Shown piece by piece: positions 7,485 to 12,591 of a DNA stretch of 12,591 bases. Within the stretch, counting starts at the first letter, position 1. Each line of letters opens with the position of its first letter. The notes beneath the pieces are model-generated. The model did no database searches. It worked only from the letters and a program-made list of their open reading frames with translations, and was not told the origin of the DNA. Origin of the DNA: Bacteroidota bacterium (GTDB lineage Bacteria; Bacteroidota; Ignavibacteria; Ignavibacteriales; Melioribacteraceae); NCBI GenBank assembly GCA_023447335.1, contig JAEXOD010000036.1:1-12591 (forward strand), in the 5' to 3' direction. The position numbers and the translations under genes are program-made.

Positions 7485-8546
7485 ATGAATATTAAAATAA
7501 TTACTACTGCCTTAAAAGGTAAAAGAATCCTTTTACATATTTTGTTTTGGATTTTCTACTTGTCCTATTATACTTTTCAAAGCGGATATTATAAAAAAGA
7601 TTATTTGGATATGTTTGAAGGTTATTTGATTTATTTACCGATTATGATTGCATCCACTTATTTTACCAATTATTACTTGGTTCCAAAATTTCTATTATCC
7701 AAAAAATATATTAAATTTATTTTAATTTTTATACTATCGGCAATAATATTTATTTTCTCAATGAAAACTGTTTTTTGGTTTTATTTAGCTCCTAAGTTTT
7801 ATACTAAAATGGGGGCAGATGCGTATTATAAAGCCGGATTTTTTTACCCGACATATTTAATGGCTCATGCAATTAGTATATATTTCGTAGTTTTTGTATT
7901 TGGTTTTATTAAGTTAACAAAACGTTGGTTTATAAATAATCAAATTACTCAAAATCTAAAAAAAGAGAAACTTGAGGCAGAAGTTAATTTTTTAAAAGCT
8001 CAAATGAATCCGCATTTTCTTTTTAATGTATTAAATAGTTTGTACGCTCTTGCTTTAAAAAAATCCGATAAAACAGCCGATATGATTTTGAAACTTTCAG
8101 CTATGTTAGATTATGTTTTATATGAAAGTAGAAATGATTTTATTCTAATCGAAAAAGAACTTAAGTTAATTTCTGATTATGTAGAACTAGAAAAACTTAG
8201 ATACGGTGATAAGCTTGAATATTCTTTTACAATTGAGGGACCAATTGAAAATATTTATATTGCTCCACTTATTCTTTTTCCCTTTGTAGAAAATAGTTTT
8301 AAACATGGTGTTAGTAATTCTGTTAATAAATCATTTATTAGTGTATTTTTAAGGTCTTCAAACAACGAGATTATGTTTAATATAGCAAACGGTAAACCGG
8401 AGAACAATATAACCGCTAGTAAAACGGAAGGTATTGGACTTAAGAATGTTTTGAAACGCTTGGAGTTAATTTATGCCGAAAATTTCAAATTTGAACAAAC
8501 CGAAACGGATAATACTTTCTCAATAAAATTAAGCATAAAAATATGA
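7485..8546 (+). CDS. LytS/YehU-type sensor histidine kinase, membrane-bound
   Basis: A 353-residue inner-membrane sensor. Four membrane segments lie near residues 13-35, 44-64, 74-100 and 122-146, with no sizeable extracellular sensor domain. A short linker helix (about 148-170) leads to the His_kinase domain (PF06580 type). H177 in QMNPHFLFNVLNSL is the phospho-acceptor. The ATP-binding part shows the N box PFVENSFKHG (266-275) and the glycine box EGIGLKNVLKRL (315-326). The kinase should autophosphorylate and pass phosphate to D55 of the regulator encoded 10 bp downstream. The stimulus cannot be read from the sequence; the membrane segments may sense within the bilayer. No Shine-Dalgarno sequence precedes the ATG, and the start is chosen because the first membrane segment follows directly. 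No downstream transporter is linked, so the target genes are probably elsewhere. Confidence 0.94.
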   Translation: MNIKIITTALKGKRILLHILFWIFYLSYYTFQSGYYKKDYLDMFEGYLIYLPIMIASTYFTNYYLVPKFLLSKKYIKFILIFILSAIIFIFSMKTVFWFYLAPKFYTKMGADAYYKAGFFYPTYLMAHAISIYFVVFVFGFIKLTKRWFINNQITQNLKKEKLEAEVNFLKAQMNPHFLFNVLNSLYALALKKSDKTADMILKLSAMLDYVLYESRNDFILIEKELKLISDYVELEKLRYGDKLEYSFTIEGPIENIYIAPLILFPFVENSFKHGVSNSVNKSFISVFLRSSNNEIMFNIANGKPENNITASKTEGIGLKNVLKRLELIYAENFKFEQTETDNTFSIKLSIKI

Positions 8547-8556
8547 TGATTTTAAT

Positions 8557-9273
8557 ATGAGCCTAAATTGTTTAATTGTAGATGACGAGCCTTTAGCAAT
8601 TGAGATAATTGAAACATATTTAGATAAATTTCCTTCCGTTTCAATACAAGGCAAATGTACAAATGCCATACAAGCTATGGAAATATTGAGAAATAAAAAT
8701 ATCGATCTAATGTTTTTAGATATTCAAATGCCTCAAATAAAAGGCACCGATTTTCTTAAATCATTAGTAAATCCCCCTAAAGTAATTTTTACTACTGCTT
8801 ATCGTGATTTTGCGTTAGACGGTTTTGAATTAAACGCAATTGATTATTTACTTAAACCGATATCTTTCGAAAGATTTTTAAAAGCAATGGATAAAGCTTT
8901 TGCATTTATTAATCCCGATGATAAGAACAGAAATAAACTTAATATTGAAGTTGAAGAAGATAATTCGCTTTTTATTAAAGTTGAACGAAAAATGGTTAAA
9001 GTATCTTTTGATGAAATATTATTTATTGAAAGTTTAAAAGATTATGTTGTATTTCATTTAAAAGATAAGAAACTTATTACTAAAAATACTATTAGTTATT
9101 ATGAAAAGCTGTTATCGAAAAAACAATTTATTAGAATTCACAGATCGTTTATTATTTCCTTAAATAAAGTAATCTCCTTTACAAGTACTGAAGTTGAACT
9201 TATTAACAATAAAATATTACCCATAGGGAGAAATTATAGAGACAATGTATCAAACAATTTAAAAGGAGAATAA
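8557..9273 (+). CDS. LytTR-family response regulator
   Basis: A 238-residue cytoplasmic transcription factor. Residues 3-118 are a receiver domain: acidic pocket D9/D10/E11 (LIVDDEPLA), phospho-acceptor D55 (MFLDIQMP), T80 (FTTAYR) and K100 (YLLKPI). Residues about 138-236 are a LytTR DNA-binding domain (LFIKVERKMVKV, ILFIESLKDYVVFHL, FIRIHRSFIISLNKV, LPIGRNYRD). It begins 10 bp after the stop of the LytS-type kinase, so the pair is one operon and one signalling unit. LytTR proteins bind direct repeats about 21 bp apart, and a repeat of that geometry lies upstream of the kinase at 7391-7424. All key residues are intact. The target genes are unknown; as in many Bacteroidota pairs of this type, no regulated transporter is adjacent. 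Confidence 0.95.
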   Translation: MSLNCLIVDDEPLAIEIIETYLDKFPSVSIQGKCTNAIQAMEILRNKNIDLMFLDIQMPQIKGTDFLKSLVNPPKVIFTTAYRDFALDGFELNAIDYLLKPISFERFLKAMDKAFAFINPDDKNRNKLNIEVEEDNSLFIKVERKMVKVSFDEILFIESLKDYVVFHLKDKKLITKNTISYYEKLLSKKQFIRIHRSFIISLNKVISFTSTEVELINNKILPIGRNYRDNVSNNLKGE

Positions 9274-9301
9274 TACTCCTTCTAAATATACAATCTTTTT
9301 T
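9263..9301 (+). terminator. Weak terminator-like hairpin at the end of the LytTR gene
   Basis: AAGGAG (9263-9268) and CTCCTT (9276-9281) form a 6-bp stem with a 7-nt loop containing the stop codon. A T run follows only about 12 nt later (9294-9300). It is the only hairpin with G/C pairs before the convergent GIY-YIG gene, but it is not a textbook terminator. Confidence 0.35.
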
Positions 9302-9371
9302 ATCATATTTAGTAATTTAACTATTTTTAGTTTTACGATTCTTCCTTAAACAAAATATTTACGATCAAAAA

Positions 9372-9725
9372 TTATTTAAGAATATTATACCCTTTATCAC
9401 CATAAGGTTTTAATTCTTCCAAATACATTTGTTCAAGTTCTTTTAATTCTTTTTTATAATCTCTAATTTCTTTATCGTCTTGTTTTATTAAATCCACAAC
9501 CGAAAAAATAAAATTTTCTTCACCGTATTTTCTGTAATCATTTAATAATTCTTTTATCTCTTCAATTCCTGTGGATAAAGACATTTTGTGTCTATTAAAA
9601 CGCGCTTGAATATTTAAGCTACTACCGATAAATATTTTTCCTGTCACTTTGTTTTCAATTTTATAAATTCCTATTTGGGCTTTTTGTTCTTTATATGCCC
9701 GTTTAATTTCTTGTTTATCAATCAT
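9372..9725 (-). CDS. Small GIY-YIG nuclease-family protein
   Basis: A 117-residue single-domain protein of the GIY-YIG fold. The GIY half is G19-I20-Y21 (IGIYKIENKVTGK) and the YIG half is varied to F32-I33-G34 (IFIGSS). The conserved arginine is probably R42 or R45 (ARFNRHK), the catalytic glutamate probably E98 (ELEQMYLEEL), and the closing GYN motif is at 112-114. Family members cut DNA as intron-homing or repair nucleases, but this short form lacks a separate DNA-binding domain and its substrate is unknown. The ATG overlaps the last 8 bases of the upstream ArsR/DUF2087 gene, so the two are translationally coupled. From memory, similar short GIY-YIG proteins occur beside or fused to DUF2087 regulators in other bacteria. 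The replaced Tyr in the YIG motif may or may not reduce activity. Confidence 0.85.
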   Translation of the reverse strand: MIDKQEIKRAYKEQKAQIGIYKIENKVTGKIFIGSSLNIQARFNRHKMSLSTGIEEIKELLNDYRKYGEENFIFSVVDLIKQDDKEIRDYKKELKELEQMYLEELKPYGDKGYNILK

Positions 9726-10284
9726 TTTTTGCCTCGTTGTTTAACCAATAAATTTGGTGTTCTCTTTTTAAATATCCTTCGTCAATTAATATCCGTCTAA
9801 CGGTACAATAATCGTCAAAATAGACTGAAAATATATCGTTAATCTCCTTTTCATTATACTTTTTATCGGGGATTAATAATTTAAGAAACTCCTTAACGAC
9901 TATTATTTTCTTTTTATATTGTACGGGTAGTTTAATTAGTTTTTTGTTTTTGAAAAAAGTTTTAAGTACTTTTTCTTCATATTTTTTAACTCGTTCTTTT
10001 TGTTCAAAATCATCCAGATTATTAAAATCCGCAAATTCTCGCAATGTTAAATTAAATATTTCATCCTTAATTTGATAAATAACGTAATATTGTTCTTTTT
10101 GTTTATAAACCAATCCGGCTTTTTCCAGTTTTTTTAAATGAAAAGAAACAGTTGAAATAGCAAGATTTAACTTATTTGCAAGTTCTTCAACATAATTTGG
10201 TTTTTCAAATAGTAAGTTTAATACTCTTAGCCGTGATGTATCGGCTAATGATTTCATAATTTCAATGCTTTGATTAATTTCCAT
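9718..10284 (-). CDS. ArsR-type winged-helix regulator with DUF2087 domain
   Basis: A 188-residue cytoplasmic regulator. Residues 3-80 are an ArsR-like winged helix-turn-helix (MKSLADTSRLRVLNLLF, then VEELANKLNLAISTVSFHLKKLEKAGLV), with the recognition helix near 44-55 and the wing at 58-70 (VYKQKEQYYVIYQI). The metal-binding ELCVCD motif of arsenic sensors is absent, so a metal effector is unlikely from this sequence. Residues about 103-181 match DUF2087 (FFKNKKLIKLP, KKYNEKEINDIFSVYFDDY, VRRILIDEGYLKRE, IYWL), whose role is not known. The gene overlaps the GIY-YIG gene by 8 bp downstream and is divergent from a flavodoxin-like reductase. Two operator-like sites carrying TATCGAAACA lie in the 172-bp divergent gap, one 13 bp before its own start, which suggests autorepression and control of the reductase. 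Confidence 0.9.
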   Translation of the reverse strand: MEINQSIEIMKSLADTSRLRVLNLLFEKPNYVEELANKLNLAISTVSFHLKKLEKAGLVYKQKEQYYVIYQIKDEIFNLTLREFADFNNLDDFEQKERVKKYEEKVLKTFFKNKKLIKLPVQYKKKIIVVKEFLKLLIPDKKYNEKEINDIFSVYFDDYCTVRRILIDEGYLKREHQIYWLNNEAKND

Positions 10285-10296
10285 ATTAGTACTTTA

Positions 10297-10316
10297 TTTT
10301 TATAATTATCGAAACA
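10297..10316. promoter_or_regulatory. Operator-like dyad before the arsR-type gene
   Basis: TTTTTATA (10297-10304), a 2-nt centre, then TATCGAAA (10307-10314) form an imperfect dyad (6 of 8). The right arm extends to TATCGAAACA, which recurs exactly at 10362-10371. It lies 13 bp from the regulator start, where repressor binding would block its expression. ArsR-family operators are typically AT-rich 6-8 bp dyads of this kind; binding is inferred. Confidence 0.45.
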
Positions 10317-10344
10317 AATATAATTAATCTAAATCTGCTTGTCA

Positions 10345-10371
10345 ATATTTATTTTGATAAATATCGAAACA
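10345..10371. promoter_or_regulatory. Operator-like dyads in the divergent promoter gap
   Basis: Two overlapping dyads share this site. ATATTTAT-TTTG-ATAAATAT (10345-10364) is a perfect 8-bp inverted repeat. TTTTGATA-AA-TATCGAAA (10352-10369) matches at 7 of 8 and ends in TATCGAAACA, as in the site at 10297-10316. It lies about 86 bp before the reductase start and 61 bp before the regulator start, suiting control of both directions. Confidence 0.5.
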
Positions 10372-10456
10372 TAATAAAAAATTAATTATTTTGTAATTTT
10401 TACTAATTAAGGCAATTTTATATATTACTACATAAATATTATGGATAAATAAAAAT

Positions 10457-11245
10457 ATGAAAATTGTTGCTATTAACGGAAGCCATCGAGGCAATTTGGG
10501 GTATACACAATATTTATTAAATTTAATTGAGAAAGGTGCAGCAAAGAAAAATGCCGAATTTGAAACGATAGTTTTAGCAAAGAAAAAGATTAATATGTGT
10601 AAAGGATGCAGAGCTTGCCATACCGAAAAACATTATCTAGAATGTGTATATAATGATGTTGACGATGTTAAAGAGATATTTGAAACAATGAAAACAGCAG
10701 ATATTTTAATTTATGCTACTCCTATCTATATTTTCAATATGAGTGGGCTATTAAAAATATTTCTTGAAAGAATTACATCTACTGCAGATTCTTCAATAAA
10801 AACAATTTCGGAAAGAGGATTGTTTTTCCATCATATTACTAAAGAAATTGCATCGAAACCATTTTTGGTAATTACTACACAAGATAACATTGAAGACGAA
10901 ACAAATATTAACGTTGGAAGATATTTTGAGACTTTTTCAAAGTTTATGGATGCACCTCTGTTAGGAATTATTAACAGAAAACTTGGCGGATTAATTAAAC
11001 ACGGAAAAGACCCCGATGCAGAAACAAAATACCCAATCCTAAAAATTATTAACAATGCATTTATTAATTGTGGCGAACAACTTGCAACAAACGGTTTTAT
11101 TAACAAAGAAACGATAAAGGAATCTAATCTTCCCCTTATTAAAAAACCTGCCGTTGTAGAGCTACTTCTAAAATTCGATTTTATTAGGAATAATAAGAAT
11201 ATTATGTCCAAAATATTTGAAAAAGCTAAAGCCGAGATGCCGTAA
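10457..11245 (+). CDS. NAD(P)H-dependent flavodoxin-like reductase with Cys cluster
   Basis: A 262-residue cytoplasmic flavoprotein of the NADPH-dependent FMN reductase / iron-sulfur flavoprotein superfamily. The FMN phosphate loop is GSHRGNLGYTQYLL (8-21) and the flavin-ring contact is ATPIYIFNMSG (87-97). Between them is a cysteine cluster C48-x2-C51-x2-C54-x8-C63 (NMCKGCRACH), close to the compact [4Fe-4S] motif of Isf-type flavoproteins but with slightly wider final spacing. It may therefore bind an iron-sulfur cluster and move electrons between FMN and an unknown partner. The C-terminal third (about 170-262) is charged and unlike the minimal family. The gene is divergent from an ArsR/DUF2087 regulator across a 172-bp gap with operator-like dyads, so it is probably a regulated stress or detoxification reductase. 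No clear Shine-Dalgarno sequence is seen. Substrate is unknown. Confidence 0.88.
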   Translation: MKIVAINGSHRGNLGYTQYLLNLIEKGAAKKNAEFETIVLAKKKINMCKGCRACHTEKHYLECVYNDVDDVKEIFETMKTADILIYATPIYIFNMSGLLKIFLERITSTADSSIKTISERGLFFHHITKEIASKPFLVITTQDNIEDETNINVGRYFETFSKFMDAPLLGIINRKLGGLIKHGKDPDAETKYPILKIINNAFINCGEQLATNGFINKETIKESNLPLIKKPAVVELLLKFDFIRNNKNIMSKIFEKAKAEMP

Positions 11246-11304
11246 ATTCTTGTTGGGGAGGATAACAGAATAGTGAAACGGTGATAAAGTGATATGGTGT
11301 GGGT
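11243..11304 (+). repeat. Intergenic repeat copy 1 with 8-nt GTGA tract
   Basis: It carries TAAATTCTTGT (11243-11253), GGAGGATAACA (11257-11267), then four 8-nt units in register: GTGAAACG, GTGATAAA, GTGATATG and GTGTGGGT (11273-11304). The first word includes the stop codon of the reductase. The same two 11-base words and the same 8-nt tract recur at 11498-11607. Confidence 0.65.
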
Positions 11305-11787
11305 CTAAGGTACGTGATTTGGTCTATTTCAATTCGTATTATAACAAAACAGTAGTAAAGTATTCCGAAAACAAAATTAATTATTTTTTTTGGCTCAAAA
11401 ACTTGGGACTTAATGAAAACTAAAATTCAATATTTAGCATTATTTGGAACTAGGATAGATAAAAAAGAATGACTGAGATGAGCCAGCCTCCGATTCTGGA
11501 GGATAACATCATGAAAATCCTTTAAATTCTTGTAAATCCCGGTTCAGGGTAACAAAACTGCGGCAGAGTGGAACAATGAAAAGGTGATACAGCGAAAGAG
11601 TAACAAGCCCTAAAACCGGAAAAATATGATTTAGAATATTCTGAATCTAGTTTATTTAACAAGCAAATATTAAATCTCTTAAGCTGTTGAAAAATAGAGT
11701 TCTTAGAATAGAGAATTCTAAATTGAGAATTCAAAATTATTATAGTATATTTAAAGTTTAAAATAGAATTAATTACGAGTCGATAAG
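11246..11787. other. Gene-free 542-bp region holding dispersed-repeat debris
   Basis: No convincing gene on either strand. A minus-strand frame at 11522-11734 has no ribosome binding site and reads through repeat sequence. The region contains two related repeat blocks (listed separately), a CCTCC-GATTCT-GGAGG hairpin (11487-11502), a run of eight or more T near 11384-11391, and a pair of GAGAATTC-containing segments near 11708-11733. No strong terminator for the reductase and no clear purL promoter can be named. Confidence 0.6.
11498..11607 (+). repeat. Intergenic repeat copy 2 with 8-nt GTGA tract
   Basis: It carries GGAGGATAACA (11498-11508) and TAAATTCTTGT (11523-11533), both exact matches to copy 1 but in swapped order. 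Five 8-nt units in register follow: GTGGAACA, ATGAAAAG, GTGATACA, GCGAAAGA and GTAACAAG (11568-11607). The part from 11510 to 11550 (AAAATCC, TAAATCCCGGTTCAGG) resembles a widespread intergenic repeat I recall from Bacteroidota and Ignavibacteria genomes. Confidence 0.6.
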
Positions 11788-12591
11788 ATGAATGAACCGA
11801 ATGTAAATTTAGAATTGGCGTTAAATCACGGGCTTACCGAAGAAGAATACGAAAAAATTAAACAGATTTTAGGCAGAAATCCCAACTATACCGAATTGGG
11901 CATTTTCAGCGTAATGTGGAGCGAGCACTGCAGTTATAAAAACTCGATTGCTCAACTTAAAACATTACCGAGAAGCGGCGGCAGACTTCTTGTAGGTGCC
12001 GGTGAAGAAAATGCCGGATTAGTAGATATTGGTGACGGGCTTGCTATTTGCTTTAAGATTGAAAGCCATAATCATCCGTCTGCCGTTGAACCATATCAAG
12101 GTGCGGCAACTGGTGTGGGAGGTATTCTACGCGATATTTTCACAATGGGTGCACGTCCTATTGCTTCTCTAAATTCATTACGTTTCGGTTCGTTAACAGA
12201 TAAAAGAACTAGATTTTTATTTGAAGGGGTTGTAAAAGGAATTGGAGATTACGGAAATTGTTTTGGCGTTCCAACGGTTGCCGGCGAAGTTTATTTTGAT
12301 GAATGTTATAAAGGAAATCCTTTAGTAAATGCAATGGCTATAGGCATTGTGAACACAGATAGAACCGCAAGTGCTATTGCCAAAGGAAAAGGGAACAAAG
12401 TAATGATAGTCGGTTCTTCTACAGGAAGAGACGGAATACACGGTGCTACTTTTGCGAGCGAAGAAATTAGTGAAAAAAGTGAGGCTAAAAGACCAAGCGT
12501 TCAAGCCGGAGACCCGTTCACCGAAAAATTATTATTAGAAGCAACTTTAGAAATTATTAGAAATGATTATATAATCGGTATTCAGGATATG
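11788..12591 (+). CDS. purL: Phosphoribosylformylglycinamidine synthase II, N-terminal part
   Basis: The first 268 codons of the synthetase subunit of the PurL/PurQ/PurS complex, which converts FGAR to FGAM with ATP and glutamine-derived ammonia in purine synthesis. The frame is open to the right edge. Visible motifs: LGIFSVMWSEHCSYKNS (37-53, with H47), the IESHNHPSAVEPYQGAATGV block (91-110, with H94 and H96 near the nucleotide and metal site), GGILRDIFTMGARPIA (111-126), NCFGVPTVAGEV (157-168) and GRDGIHGATFAS (213-224). The short N-terminus before the first motif marks it as the small bacterial PurL type (around 720-760 residues in full), which needs separate PurS and PurQ. The ATG is chosen because the next segment (LELALNHGLTEEEYEKI) is the usual PurL start; the ribosome binding site is weak. 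About a third of the protein is in view. Confidence 0.97.
   Translation, partial: MNEPNVNLELALNHGLTEEEYEKIKQILGRNPNYTELGIFSVMWSEHCSYKNSIAQLKTLPRSGGRLLVGAGEENAGLVDIGDGLAICFKIESHNHPSAVEPYQGAATGVGGILRDIFTMGARPIASLNSLRFGSLTDKRTRFLFEGVVKGIGDYGNCFGVPTVAGEVYFDECYKGNPLVNAMAIGIVNTDRTASAIAKGKGNKVMIVGSSTGRDGIHGATFASEEISEKSEAKRPSVQAGDPFTEKLLLEATLEIIRNDYIIGIQDM

Noticed and set aside
9718..10284. Arsenic or metal resistance locus
   Set aside because: The regulator lacks the ELCVCD-type metal motif and no arsenate reductase or efflux gene is nearby; the divergent gene is a flavoprotein.
10831..11211. Minus-strand frame of 126 codons inside the reductase gene
   Set aside because: It is antisense to a clearly coding flavoprotein and has no recognisable domain.
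11522..11734. Minus-strand frame of 70 codons ahead of purL
   Set aside because: It translates the intergenic repeat; no start signal and no protein-like pattern.

Overview
The window is about 12.6 kb of AT-rich DNA (roughly 30% GC by eye) from a member of the Bacteroidota/Ignavibacteriota side of the FCB group. The best lineage clue is two secreted proteins ending in a type IX secretion (T9SS) sorting domain that opens with NYPNPFNP-(S/T)-TTI, a form common in Ignavibacteria. A LytS/LytTR two-component pair and several genes without a Shine-Dalgarno sequence fit the same group. Ignavibacteriales is an inference; no rRNA or tRNA gene is present to confirm it. Most genes are ordinary, and I did not find a clear new defence or mobile system. 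The most interesting parts are the ArsR/DUF2087 locus with its operator-like sites, the LytTR direct repeats, and the repeat-rich gene-free stretches.

Layout. (1) 1-281: 3' end of a histidine-type (MINPP-like) phosphatase, closed by a hairpin terminator. (2) 365-1795, minus strand: a small Cys-rich zinc-ribbon-like protein followed by an M24 Xaa-Pro aminopeptidase, probably one operon. (3) 1921-2151, plus strand: a 76-residue orphan with the strongest ribosome binding site in the window, followed by a two-way terminator. (4) 2284-7239, minus strand: two T9SS-exported proteins, a 1181-residue CotH-kinase/lamin-tail protein and a 318-residue FISUMP-domain protein. The 453 bp between them are rich in palindromes and may hold a small non-autonomous element. 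(5) 7485-9273, plus strand: a membrane LytS-type histidine kinase and its LytTR response regulator, preceded by a direct repeat of 21-bp period that looks like a LytTR site. (6) 9372-11245: a divergent locus. An ArsR-type repressor with a DUF2087 domain overlaps a small GIY-YIG protein on the minus strand, and a flavodoxin-like reductase with a Cys cluster lies on the plus strand. The gap between them carries two operator-like sites. (7) 11246-11787: 542 bp without a gene, containing two copies of a dispersed repeat with an 8-nt periodic GTGAAACR-like tract. (8) 11788-12591: the first 268 codons of purL, cut by the window edge.

Working together. The kinase and regulator should form one signalling unit. 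The ArsR protein probably represses itself, its GIY-YIG partner and the divergent reductase. The two T9SS cargo proteins need export and sorting machinery encoded elsewhere. The peptidase, phosphatase and purL are metabolic genes with no visible link to their neighbours.
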